Assembly (NCBI GenBank): GCA_938091985.1
Contig: CALKOE010000070.1
Location: 1 to 20,132 of the forward strand
DNA length: 20,132 nt
DNA from: an uncultured Acidimicrobiales bacterium
Lineage (GTDB): Bacteria > Actinomycetota > Acidimicrobiia > Acidimicrobiales > Aldehydirespiratoraceae
Direction: 5' to 3'
Below, in pieces: positions 1-7,278 of the stretch. The position numbers and the translations under genes are program-made. Every line of letters begins with the position of its first letter. Positions within the stretch are counted from its first letter, which is position 1. Below the pieces are notes generated by a model. It saw nothing but the letters and a program-made list of their open reading frames with translations. It was not told the DNA's origin and made no database searches.

Positions 1-210
1 ATCGATCTCGCCAACCGCTACGCGGCCGGGCCCGCCTCATTGCGCATCGCCAAACGCGTGACGCTCGAGGGGTATCACCACCCACTCGACGTCGCGGCCG
101 AGATCGAGGCGCAGGGTTTCGCCGACGCCTTCGCCACAGCGGACCGTGTCACCGGTGTCGCCAGCTTCATGGAGAACGGCCCCGGCAAAGCAACCTTCAC
201 CGGTCGTTGA
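1..210 (+). CDS. Enoyl-CoA hydratase/isomerase (crotonase) family, C-terminal end only
   Basis: The reading frame is open from the window's first base and ends with TGA at 208-210, giving 69 visible residues; the start lies outside. The visible part matches the C-terminal helical region of crotonases: an 'A..YA.GP.....AK' helix, then a Glu-containing helix (AEIEAQGFADAF), then the closing segment 'GVASFMENGPGKATFTGR', typical of actinobacterial enoyl-CoA hydratase-like proteins. These enzymes add water across, or isomerise, the double bond of enoyl-CoA thioesters in the cytoplasm. The active-site region is not in the window, so substrate and exact reaction cannot be stated. The gene converges on the ABC permease, with 9 bp between the two stop codons. 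Confidence 0.78.
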   Translation: MDLANRYAAGPASLRIAKRVTLEGYHHPLDVAAEIEAQGFADAFATADRVTGVASFMENGPGKATFTGR

Positions 211-219
211 GCAACGCCG

Positions 220-987
220 TCAGGCAACCTCAAGGTTGTTGAGTCGCGCCGCCGCGAGCCAGAGGGCGAAACCGGCCACGATTATCGGCACCATGATCGC
301 CGTCGTCTGGGCCAGGGTGCCGATGTCGATCTCGACTCCGGTTCGCTCGCTGACAATCGAACTCGTGTAGCCCCGCATCGCGACCTTGGCCGCCGCGCTG
401 CCAAACGCGGCCACCACGCCTTCCCAGATGACGATGTAGCCGAGACCCCACACAATCGAGTTCTTGACGAGCAGCCCGAGGAGCACGAAGAGCGCGCTGT
501 AGGCGATGACGCCGACCACCGAGGCGATCGCCGTCCCGATGATCAGGTCGGTGCCCGCGTCGAGGAGGTATGCGCTCGCCACCATCGGGATCACCGTCAG
601 AGGAAGACTGACGGTGATCGCCGCAAGCCACGCCCCCACGACGATCGCCCAGCGGCGCATCGGTCGAAGCCACAGATAGACGAGCGTGCCGTCTTCTCTC
701 GTGTCGCCGAGCGACGCTGCCGCGAAGACCAGGGCAACGATGGGAACCAGAATGGTGAAGCCGAGGTTGGTCACGGCAGTCACGGCATCGTTGAGCCGGA
801 TCTGCTCGACATCCTCTGGCGTGAGCCAGGGCTCGTTGTGAGCGGCTCGGCCGACTGCCCACCCGACCAGCGCAACAACACCGCCGATGAGTGACAGGGC
901 AACAAGGCGTCCCCGACTGACCAGCTGCCGTATCAGCACTCGGTAGGTGATGGCGATCACGCGCGTGGAGGAAACGGAACCGTTCAT
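220..987 (-). CDS. ABC-2 type transporter permease (second permease of the operon)
   Basis: This 255-residue protein is mostly hydrophobic. Membrane segments are visible near residues 28-48, 74-93, 113-140, 148-172, 178-200 and 228-248. Between the second and third segments is the hallmark ABC-2 motif 'DTREDGTLVYLWLRPMRRW' (about 95-113), the cytoplasmic stretch usual in permeases that pair with CcmA/NatA-like ATPases. Its ATG (987-985) overlaps the TGA of the preceding ATPase (986-984) as ATGA, so the two are translationally coupled and probably form one complex. It is the last gene of the operon. The substrate is unknown; drug, lipid or peptide export are all possible for this family. Confidence 0.85.
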   Translation of the reverse strand: MNGSVSSTRVIAITYRVLIRQLVSRGRLVALSLIGGVVALVGWAVGRAAHNEPWLTPEDVEQIRLNDAVTAVTNLGFTILVPIVALVFAAASLGDTREDGTLVYLWLRPMRRWAIVVGAWLAAITVSLPLTVIPMVASAYLLDAGTDLIIGTAIASVVGVIAYSALFVLLGLLVKNSIVWGLGYIVIWEGVVAAFGSAAAKVAMRGYTSSIVSERTGVEIDIGTLAQTTAIMVPIIVAGFALWLAAARLNNLEVA

Positions 988-2012
988 CGTCGCTCCACCA
1001 AGTATCGAAATACCGACTCGAGATCGTCGTCGATGGGCGCAACGCCGCTGAGGCGAATGCCCAGCTCCTTGGCAACCGGCGCGACCCCACGACCGAACGC
1101 GTCGACATTCGAGGTGTCGATCTCGAGATCGTTGCCGAGTGACACTCCGTCGACGAGACCCCGCTCGATCAGGGCAGCCGCGAAGCGGCGCGGATCTTCG
1201 ACATTGACGCGGATCCGGTGTGGTCGATCGTCCATGAGATCGCGCAGCGCGTGATAGTCGCCTGCTGCGGCCAGGCGACCTTGCGCGATCACCAACACCT
1301 TGGAACCGAGTCGGGCGACTTCATCGAGCACGTGGCTCGAAACGAGCAGGCACTTGCCTGCCGCGCCCAGTTCGTTGAACAGCTGGATCATCCGTCGACG
1401 TTGCACGGGATCGAGGCCGGTGAGGGGCTCGTCGAGAATGAGCACGTCGGGGTCGTTGACGAGGGCGGTCGCGAGCTTGACTCGTTGGCGCATGCCCTTG
1501 CTGAACGACCCGACCGGCTTCGGGTCGTCGGCCGACAACTGCACGATGTCGAGCACGCCCAAGGCGGCTGCCCGCGGCTCGGCCATGCCGTGCATCTCTG
1601 CGGCGATCGTGACGAACTCGACGGCACTCAACCGATCGAAGAGCGCATCTTGCTGTGGGGCGAGGCCAATGCGGCCGCGCACTTCGGTGTCAGTGCGAGC
1701 ATTGCGACCGAGCACTCGAACTTCGCCCCTTGTCGGGGACGCCAAACCACACAACATGCGAAACAGGGTCGACTTGCCCGCACCGTTGGGGCCGAGCAGC
1801 GCGGTGATCCCCGGACCAACGGTGAACGAGACGTCCGAGACCGCGACGACATCGCCGAAGGCCTTCGTGACGTTGGTGACGCTGACCATGGGGGGAGGGC
1901 CGGGCGATGGTGCTGTGGCTGTCGCCGCGCCGGGAGGCGCAGGCGGCGGTGCCGGCAGGCGCGAAGGGGCTCGGCCGCCGCCGGGTGGCGGAGCTGGGGT
2001 GGCGTCGGCCAT
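984..2012 (-). CDS. ABC transporter ATP-binding protein with Pro/Ala-rich N-terminal tail
   Basis: A 342-residue ATPase of the ABC-2 (CcmA/NatA) type. Walker A is GPNGAGKST (74-82), the Q-loop is near APQQ (118-121), the signature is the variant FSKGMRQR (170-177), Walker B is VLILDEPLTGLD (190-201), and an SSHVLDE H-loop follows. A C-terminal domain of about 90 residues follows the nucleotide-binding fold. I chose the ATG at 2012 because it overlaps the upstream permease stop as TGATG and because the in-frame ATG at 1889, which would start at MVSVTNV, has no Shine-Dalgarno sequence. This start adds about 41 residues of almost only Pro, Ala, Gly, Arg, Thr and Ser before the ABC fold, which is unusual. 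It presumably energises the permease at 220-987. Confidence 0.9.
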   Translation of the reverse strand: MADATPAPPPGGGRAPSRLPAPPPAPPGAATATAPSPGPPPMVSVTNVTKAFGDVVAVSDVSFTVGPGITALLGPNGAGKSTLFRMLCGLASPTRGEVRVLGRNARTDTEVRGRIGLAPQQDALFDRLSAVEFVTIAAEMHGMAEPRAAALGVLDIVQLSADDPKPVGSFSKGMRQRVKLATALVNDPDVLILDEPLTGLDPVQRRRMIQLFNELGAAGKCLLVSSHVLDEVARLGSKVLVIAQGRLAAAGDYHALRDLMDDRPHRIRVNVEDPRRFAAALIERGLVDGVSLGNDLEIDTSNVDAFGRGVAPVAKELGIRLSGVAPIDDDLESVFRYLVERR

Positions 2013-2893
2013 CACGCACCCGCCTTTCGGTAGCGCCACCAGAGCATGGTCGAGGAAGCAGTCACCCAGCCGGCGTTCGCCAAGTAGATCCGTTCGGTAG
2101 CGAGCGCCGGGTACTCCCCGGCGTCACCGAAGATGCGAGCGATCATCTCCATCGGCATGTTGACGGGATCGAGCAGCCGCCAGTTGATCGAGAGTTCAGC
2201 TCCTTCGACCAGGATCTGCACAACGGTCAGCACGCCGAGCATCACGAGGATCACCGACAGGCTCGCGAACGCCCGGCGGTCGGTGACGCTCGCCGCCGCC
2301 ATGCTCACGAGGGCATAGACCAGGGAGGCCAGCGTGCCCGACACGAGGATCTTCACGAGCACACTCGCCCAGTCACCGAAGCCCTCGGGACCGAGGCCCG
2401 CAAATGTCATGCCGAACAAGTAGAAGAGCGTCGGAACGAGCACCACCATCGCCATGAGGCCGCCGACCGAGAGCAGTTTGGCCGCCATGTAGGTGATGCG
2501 GGTGAGCGGCGTCGACAGATAGAGCGACAACATGCCGTCGCGCCGATCTCGAACGAGGGCCTCGGGGGCGACGAGGCCGGTAAAGAGCGCGATCGCCGCC
2601 AGCGAACCTCGAGGAAGCGCGGAGAAGTCCGGGATCACACCTTCGAGGATGTCGTTGATGAACTCGTCGCCGCCGACCAATGCGGCGACCCCGACATAGA
2701 CGATGGCCGGGATGAGCGCGACAACGATGACGAGAACGGGAGCGATCTTGTGCCGCGCCTTGCGACCGAGTCCGAGCACGCTGCGGGTCGAGTGCCATGC
2801 GGTGGATCGCACCGCACCCCACACACCCGACCGCTGCCCGTCGAACTTGCGGTATCCGCGGTCGAGAATCTGTGCGTTGCCTTCGGCGGTCAT
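2012..2893 (-). CDS. ABC-2 type transporter permease (first permease of the operon)
   Basis: A 293-residue integral membrane protein. A soluble N-terminus carries 'ILDRGYRKFDGQRSG' (9-23), seen in this permease family next to CcmA-like ATPases. Hydrophobic segments follow near 51-73, 98-114, 138-163, 176-201, 208-229 and 272-286. The motif 'VRDRRDGMLSLYLSTPL' (114-130) is the ABC-2 cytoplasmic loop, equivalent to 'REEGTLE.LL..PV'. Its ATG (2893-2891) overlaps the upstream ATPase stop (ATGA) and its TGA overlaps the next ATPase start (TGATG), so it sits inside a strictly coupled operon. It probably pairs with the ATPase at 2890-3831. The substrate cannot be read from the sequence. Confidence 0.85.
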   Translation of the reverse strand: MTAEGNAQILDRGYRKFDGQRSGVWGAVRSTAWHSTRSVLGLGRKARHKIAPVLVIVVALIPAIVYVGVAALVGGDEFINDILEGVIPDFSALPRGSLAAIALFTGLVAPEALVRDRRDGMLSLYLSTPLTRITYMAAKLLSVGGLMAMVVLVPTLFYLFGMTFAGLGPEGFGDWASVLVKILVSGTLASLVYALVSMAAASVTDRRAFASLSVILVMLGVLTVVQILVEGAELSINWRLLDPVNMPMEMIARIFGDAGEYPALATERIYLANAGWVTASSTMLWWRYRKAGA

Positions 2894-3831
2894 GATTTCG
2901 CCGCGTGGAAGAGGTCTTCGAGTTTGCGGCGCCGCTGTTCGATTCGACGCGTACGGGCTCCAGAATCGGCGATCGCATCGCGAACCGCATCGGCGATGTC
3001 GTCGGCTGACGCACCGAGCACGTCCATGCGGGTGAACCCGGGGTCGTGCTGCACATCGAGGCCTGCGGCCCGTAGGCGGGCGGCGACCGCGTCGATGGAT
3101 CCGGGCACGTCGGGAATCTCAGCCAGTTCCACGGTGACCCCTTCGACGTCGCCAACCAGTTCATCCAGCCGACCCTGGGCGACAAGGCGACCAGCGTCGA
3201 GCGCGACCACGTTGTCGCAGATGCGTTCGACTTCTTCGAGCAGATGAGACGAGAGCATCACGTCGATCGAGTAATCGGTGCTGATCTGGCGAATGAGGAT
3301 CAGCATTTCGTCGCGCTGCACCGGGTCGAGCCCGTCGGTCGGCTCATCGAGCAACACGAGGCTCGGGTCGGCGGCGATCGCCTGGGCGAGCTTCACTCGC
3401 TGACGTTGACCGGTCGACATCGTGCCGAGGGCCCGGAACCGCTCTTCTCCCAGGCCCACGAGCCAAAGGGCATCGCTGGCTCGGGTGCGGGCTTCGCTGC
3501 GGGGCATTCCCCGCACCTCGGCCAGGTGCTTCACGAAGTCTGATGCGGGCATGTCGTCGGGAAACACGTTGCGCTCCGGCCCGTAGCCGACATTGGCTCG
3601 CAGTTCGGCTCCCTGGCGCAGCGGATCGAGCCCGAGCACCGACACGCTTCCGGTGGTCGGGGCTCGCAGGCCGAGCACGATGGACATCAGCGTGGTCTTC
3701 CCCGAACCATTGGCACCGACGAGGCCGGTGACGCCCGACGGAACCTCGAGCGACAACGAATCGAGGGCGCGGTTGTTGCCAAAGACCATGGAAACGCCGC
3801 TCGCCGAAATGACACTCACGGGCGCCATCAT
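2890..3831 (-). CDS. ABC transporter ATP-binding protein (first gene of the four-gene exporter operon)
   Basis: A 313-residue ABC-2 type ATPase. Walker A is GANGSGKT (39-46), the signature is the variant MSTGQRQR (138-145) rather than LSGGQ, Walker B is LVLLDEPTDGLD (158-169), and the H-loop is SSHLLEE. About 90 residues of C-terminal domain follow. The start is set at ATG 3831 because GGAG (3838-3841 on the + strand, read in reverse) lies six bases upstream; ATG 3828 is the alternative. A longer frame back to 3933 would run into the preceding hydrolase gene and lacks family similarity. It opens the run ATPase-permease-ATPase-permease, every junction of which overlaps by 1-4 bp. Confidence 0.9.
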   Translation of the reverse strand: MMAPVSVISASGVSMVFGNNRALDSLSLEVPSGVTGLVGANGSGKTTLMSIVLGLRAPTTGSVSVLGLDPLRQGAELRANVGYGPERNVFPDDMPASDFVKHLAEVRGMPRSEARTRASDALWLVGLGEERFRALGTMSTGQRQRVKLAQAIAADPSLVLLDEPTDGLDPVQRDEMLILIRQISTDYSIDVMLSSHLLEEVERICDNVVALDAGRLVAQGRLDELVGDVEGVTVELAEIPDVPGSIDAVAARLRAAGLDVQHDPGFTRMDVLGASADDIADAVRDAIADSGARTRRIEQRRRKLEDLFHAAKS

Positions 3832-3837
3832 GGCGCA

Positions 3838-3841
3838 CTCC
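3838..3841 (-). promoter_or_regulatory. Ribosome binding site GGAG of the ABC operon
   Basis: GGAG on the minus strand lies six bases before ATG 3831. It decides the start of the first ABC ATPase and shows that this gene can be translated independently of the hydrolase gene, which ends 44 bp upstream. Confidence 0.6.
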
Positions 3842-3875
3842 GGCAATGCCCGGCGTCCACCCCTGGGATGATCTC

Positions 3876-5045
3876 TCAGTCGGTCTTCAGGCGGAGAGCC
3901 GCCAGCAAACGCTTGGTACGCGGGATCTGCCACCGGTCGCCTGGCCGGTTCAGGATGTAGCCCACGGCCAGTCCTGCATCCGGGTCGGCAAAACCGATCG
4001 AGCCGCCGAACCCGAAGTGCCCGAACGACGCCGGGGACACGCCGATCGGACGGTCGTCCTGATGGAGCTGGAAGCCCAATCCGAATCGGCTGCGCTTCAG
4101 GAGCACCCGATCGTCCCCATCAACCTGGGTGGCTCTGGCCTCGTCAAAAAGCTCACGGTCGACCGGGCCATGCGGATCGAGGACGGCCGCATAGACCTTC
4201 GCCACACCCTTCGCCGTGGCGTGAAGGTTCGTCGAGGGAACCTCGGCCTGTCGCCACACCCGACTCTCCACAAAGTTGCTACCCGCGGTGCTCATACCCG
4301 AGATCGTCGAGGGGTTGAAGTACGCGTTGCGCTGGATCAGCGAATCGTCGTCGCCCGACGCAACCGAGGAGTTGGACGGCGCCGTCGGAGTCTTGCCCCC
4401 GGAGAACTCGATCTCGCTACAGCGGCCGAGATCTCGGTCGGGCACGCCGAAGCACAGGTCCGCGTCGAGCGGGGCGGCCAGCCACTCGGCCATCAGGTCA
4501 CCGAATCGGTCGGCGCCGGCCGCTATTCGCACCGGCTCGCCGACCAGGAATCCGGCGGTGTTGACGTGGTAGCCGTGGGCGGTTCCGGGCTCCCACCAGG
4601 GATCGGTCGCAGCCAGTGCCGCACACATGCGCCGCCAGTCGGTCGGCACGTCGTCGCTCACCCGACCCCGAAGCGCCGGCAGTCCGGCCTGATGGGTGAG
4701 GTGCTGGCGCAGCGTCGACGACTGGCGAAAATCCTTCCAATGCCGGTTCACTGGCGCATCGAGTTCAACGAGTCCGAGCGAGGCAGCGATGAGCGCAATC
4801 ACCGCCGTGATCCCCTTGCCGACCGAGTACGAGTTGACCAACGTGTCGGGCTCGAACGGCTGCGACATAGCTCGGTCGCGCCATCCGCCCACGAGGTCGA
4901 CCACGACCTCGCCTTGCGAGATCACACAAAGACCGGCACCGAGGTCGCCGGCGTCGCGGGGTGAGGGCCGGAAGTTCTCTTCGAAGATGGCGCCGATCGA
5001 CTCCCAACCCGGTGCGACCGTGCCGGCGAGCGGAGGGTCAGTCAC
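3876..5045 (-). CDS. Serine beta-lactamase-like hydrolase/esterase (class C / EstB-type family)
   Basis: A 389-residue protein with the layout of beta-lactamase-related serine hydrolases (esterases, DD-peptidase-like). The nucleophile motif S-x-x-K is SVGK (74-77), preceded by 'DTLVNSY'. The second catalytic element is the Tyr of 'GYHVNTAGFLVGE' (Tyr159). The third, KTG-like element is 'GHFGFGGSIGFADPDAGLAVGY' (about 342-363), standard for the EstB-like branch. The GTG start at 5045 was chosen because it overlaps the acetyltransferase stop by 8 bp and gives the usual family length; a frame back to 5126 adds 27 residues inside the upstream gene. No signal peptide is visible, so it is probably cytoplasmic. 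Substrate unknown: an ester or amide hydrolase is more likely than a true antibiotic-resistance lactamase. Confidence 0.88.
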   Translation of the reverse strand: MTDPPLAGTVAPGWESIGAIFEENFRPSPRDAGDLGAGLCVISQGEVVVDLVGGWRDRAMSQPFEPDTLVNSYSVGKGITAVIALIAASLGLVELDAPVNRHWKDFRQSSTLRQHLTHQAGLPALRGRVSDDVPTDWRRMCAALAATDPWWEPGTAHGYHVNTAGFLVGEPVRIAAGADRFGDLMAEWLAAPLDADLCFGVPDRDLGRCSEIEFSGGKTPTAPSNSSVASGDDDSLIQRNAYFNPSTISGMSTAGSNFVESRVWRQAEVPSTNLHATAKGVAKVYAAVLDPHGPVDRELFDEARATQVDGDDRVLLKRSRFGLGFQLHQDDRPIGVSPASFGHFGFGGSIGFADPDAGLAVGYILNRPGDRWQIPRTKRLLAALRLKTD

Positions 5046-5532
5046 CGAGGGTCTTCTCGAGCAGAGTGACCCGTTTCTCTCCGCCGTCGGTGTCCTGCTC
5101 GCCCACCGACACAAACCCTCGTGCATCGTGGAACGCCAACGAGCCGTCGTTGCGGGGACGGATGTTCACCTCGGCGAGCATGACGGGCGAGCCGTCGGCC
5201 TCGCCGCGAGCAGCGAACTCGGCGTAGAGCTGTGTCCCGATTCCGAGACCGCGACCCGACTCCGACACAACGATGCGGTCGACATAGATGAACGATTCGT
5301 AGCGCGACGAGAACCAGGCGTAGTTGAGCGAGTCGTAGTCGACCCCGGGACCGAGTCCGATCATGAAACCGGCGATGGAGTCATCGGTCCCGTCGATCAC
5401 GAGGAAACTGTGGGCCTGGAGAACAAACCGTTCGAGGTCATCCATCGACAGATGGTTCACCGCCGGCACGGCTGCGTTGTTGTGGACGAGGATCTCGGCG
5501 AGATCCGATGGGGTGACGGAACGAACGGTCAC
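5038..5532 (-). CDS. GNAT family N-acetyltransferase
   Basis: A 164-residue GNAT-fold protein. The acetyl-CoA pyrophosphate-binding motif A is visible as 'VDRIVVSESGRGLGIGTQLY' (84-103), with the R/Q-x-x-G-x-G core RGLGIG at 94-99. The C-terminal 'RNDGSLAFHDARGFVSVGEQ' is the usual motif B segment (N..s..fy...GF). The start is GTG, three bases after the stop of the chimeric gene, and the end overlaps the hydrolase start by 8 bp, so the three are co-transcribed. Family members transfer an acetyl group to an amine on a small molecule or protein; the acceptor is not predictable here. Confidence 0.9.
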   Translation of the reverse strand: MTVRSVTPSDLAEILVHNNAAVPAVNHLSMDDLERFVLQAHSFLVIDGTDDSIAGFMIGLGPGVDYDSLNYAWFSSRYESFIYVDRIVVSESGRGLGIGTQLYAEFAARGEADGSPVMLAEVNIRPRNDGSLAFHDARGFVSVGEQDTDGGEKRVTLLEKTLGD

Positions 5533-5535
5533 CGC

Positions 5536-6426
5536 TCAGCCGACCGCCACATCTGCGGGAGAACCCGTGGGCGCCGACATGAACTCGTCGCGGATCGCGT
5601 CGACGACGCGGGCAGAGGCACCACCGGGTGGATAGGTGTGGAAGCGCTGACGGAGCTCCTCGTAGCGGGCACGGTGATCGCCGAGACCCCGCTCGCGAGC
5701 GGCGAGAAGCGCTGCCGTCAACTCCGCCTCGTCGTGACACAGCGGCCCGACGGCCACGTCGGCCAGGTCGTACATCAGCGGCCGATGGTCGACGAAGCTC
5801 TCCATGTCGGGGACGTAGTAGACGATCGGGCGCTCGAGCAGCATGAAGTCGAACGGAGCGCTCGAGAAGTCGCTGATCATCCCGTCGGCGTGGGGGTAGG
5901 CCTCGCTCGGATCCATGAGCGGATCGATCATGCGGAGGTGCGCGGAGTCGGTGAGCGCATCGGTACCGAGCACGCCTCGATCAGCGTCGACATAGTGCAG
6001 CTTCACCGCGATGGTCACGTCGGCGGGCCGCGGAACATGGGGGCCGCCGTCGCAGTGCCAGAGCCCACCCTCGACAGCGCGCGAGTCGTTGGGCGGGTTG
6101 CGCCAGCTCGTGTTGGCGATCACATGGGAGTCCTCGCCGAGCAACGGTTCGATCACTTCGAGGATCGCAGGATGGGCGACGGCCGCCTGAGCGGCGGGCG
6201 ACCGGTTGAGCGTGGCGTGGCGAAAGTCGGCGTAGTCGTCGGCGGTGAACAGTGGTGATCGCACGGTGGGCGGCGACTCGAAGATCTCGACGCTCTCGGC
6301 TCTCAACCGCGCCAGTTCCTCGCCACCGAAAACCCCGGGCACGACTGCCCACCCATGCGCCTCGAGTTGTCTCGACGGCTCCGGGCCGTTGTCTCGGAAC
6401 CACAGGTATTTCTCACGCGTGAGCAT
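5536..6426 (-). CDS. Chimeric protein: PhyH-like dioxygenase N-half fused to CDP-glycerol glycerophosphotransferase-like C-half
   Basis: One uninterrupted frame of 296 residues from ATG 6426 (GTG 6429 also possible). Residues about 20-134 resemble the phytanoyl-CoA dioxygenase (PhyH) family: 'GWAVVPGVFGGEELARLRAE', 'HPAILEVIEPLLGEDSHVIANT' and the iron-binding H-x-D in 'LWHCDGGPHVPRP' (His124, Asp126). The distal His and the 2-oxoglutarate-binding Arg are absent. From about residue 137 the sequence resembles the C-terminal half of TagF-type glycerophosphotransferases: 'VTIAVKLHY', 'HADGMISDFSSAPFDFMLLERP' (the DYSS-like donor site, 180-199), 'PIVYYVPDMESF' and a closing 'RYEELRQRFHTYPPGGASARVV' helix. 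The N-terminal Rossmann half of that family is missing. Neither half looks complete, so catalysis is doubtful. It heads the minus-strand operon. Assignment of each half is from motif recognition only. Confidence 0.7.
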   Translation of the reverse strand: MLTREKYLWFRDNGPEPSRQLEAHGWAVVPGVFGGEELARLRAESVEIFESPPTVRSPLFTADDYADFRHATLNRSPAAQAAVAHPAILEVIEPLLGEDSHVIANTSWRNPPNDSRAVEGGLWHCDGGPHVPRPADVTIAVKLHYVDADRGVLGTDALTDSAHLRMIDPLMDPSEAYPHADGMISDFSSAPFDFMLLERPIVYYVPDMESFVDHRPLMYDLADVAVGPLCHDEAELTAALLAARERGLGDHRARYEELRQRFHTYPPGGASARVVDAIRDEFMSAPTGSPADVAVG

Positions 6427-6434
6427 CACGGCGC

Positions 6435-6463
6435 AGCGTAGATTGTCGGATCCGCCGACCCAA
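6435..6463 (-). promoter_or_regulatory. Putative promoter of the chimeric gene (leaderless start)
   Basis: On the minus strand, TTGGGT (6463-6458) and TACGCT (6440-6435) are separated by exactly 17 bases, fitting an actinobacterial -35/-10 pair (TTGnnn / TAnnnT). The in-frame GTG at 6429 lies five bases beyond the -10 box and ATG 6426 eight bases beyond. No Shine-Dalgarno sequence is visible, so a leaderless transcript is likely. It lies in a 108 bp divergent region shared with the MacB-type operon. Confidence 0.4.
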
Positions 6464-6524
6464 GCGCCCATGTGCGTGCGCACAGCGATGTCAGGCCTAA
6501 CCTTTCCTCAGAAACCCCCCAAAC

Positions 6525-6532
6525 GGAGAAGG
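6525..6532 (+). promoter_or_regulatory. Ribosome binding site GGAGAAGG of the MacB-type ATPase
   Basis: GGAGAAGG ends two bases before ATG 6535, with the GGAG core six bases from the start. It fixes this ATG over the longer frame beginning at 6472. A TAACCT at 6498-6503 could be the -10 box, but I find no convincing -35. Confidence 0.65.
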
Positions 6533-6534
6533 CG

Positions 6535-7278
6535 ATGACGCAGGCGACCGTGACCACCGGACCAGCGGCGCGAGCCGTCGGCGCCAAGAAGTACTACGGC
6601 GAGGGCGACACCGAAGTTCGTGCGCTCGACGATGTCGACGTGGAGTTCGAGCGGGGCAAGTTCACCGCGATCATGGGCCCATCCGGCTCCGGCAAGTCCA
6701 CCCTCATGCACTGCCAGGCAGGGCTCGACACCCTCACCGGCGGGCAGGTCTTCATCGGCGATACCGACCTCTCCGCGCTCAGCGAGCGCGACCTCACCCT
6801 GCTCCGGCGCGACAGCGTGGGCTTCGTCTTCCAGGCCTTCAACCTCGTTCCGACGCTGTCGGCGCTCGAGAACATCACCCTCCCGATGGATCTCGCCGGC
6901 GTGACCCCCGACCAAGAATGGCTCGACGAAGTGATCACCACGGTCGGCCTCGCCGATCGCACCAACCACCGCCCGAACGAGCTGTCCGGCGGCCAGCAGC
7001 AGCGCGTGGCCGTGAGTCGAGCCCTCGCCAGCCGACCCGAGATCATCTTCGCCGATGAGCCCACCGGCAACCTCGATTCCACCACTGGCACCGAGATTCT
7101 GGCGTTCATGAAGCAGGCCGTCGACAACCTCGGCCAGACCATCGTGATGGTGACCCACGACCCGTTGGCCGCGGCCTACGCCGACCGTGTGATCTTCTTG
7201 GCCGACGGCAAGGTCGTCGATGAACTGCTCGACCCCGACGTCGAGCAGGTGCTCGACCAGATGAAGAAGCTGCGCTGA
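6535..7278 (+). CDS. MacB/LolD-type ABC transporter ATP-binding protein
   Basis: A 247-residue ATPase. Walker A is GPSGSGKST (48-56), the Q-loop is FVFQAFNLVPTLSALENI (Gln100), the signature is a canonical LSGGQQQR (150-157), Walker B is IIFADEPTGNLD (170-181), and the H-loop is VTHDP (His208). 'DEPTGNLD' and 'QAFNL.PTL.A.EN' are characteristic of the LolD/MacB/FtsE group, whose partner permeases belong to the FtsX family. Exactly such a permease follows with a TGATG overlap (stop 7276-7278, start 7278). The pair probably forms a mechanotransmission-type ABC complex acting on the outer leaflet or cell envelope (export of lipids, peptides or drugs, or signalling to envelope enzymes), not a channel-type importer. 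Confidence 0.93.
   Translation: MTQATVTTGPAARAVGAKKYYGEGDTEVRALDDVDVEFERGKFTAIMGPSGSGKSTLMHCQAGLDTLTGGQVFIGDTDLSALSERDLTLLRRDSVGFVFQAFNLVPTLSALENITLPMDLAGVTPDQEWLDEVITTVGLADRTNHRPNELSGGQQQRVAVSRALASRPEIIFADEPTGNLDSTTGTEILAFMKQAVDNLGQTIVMVTHDPLAAAYADRVIFLADGKVVDELLDPDVEQVLDQMKKLR

Noticed and set aside
1907..3247. Long plus-strand frame (446 codons) across the ABC operon
   Set aside because: It is antisense to an ATPase and permease with clear motifs; its translation is His/Arg/Glu-rich low-complexity with no recognisable domain, typical of shadow frames in GC-rich DNA.
4696..6258. Plus-strand frame of 520 codons
   Set aside because: Antisense to the hydrolase, acetyltransferase and chimeric gene, all of which have conserved motifs in the minus frames.
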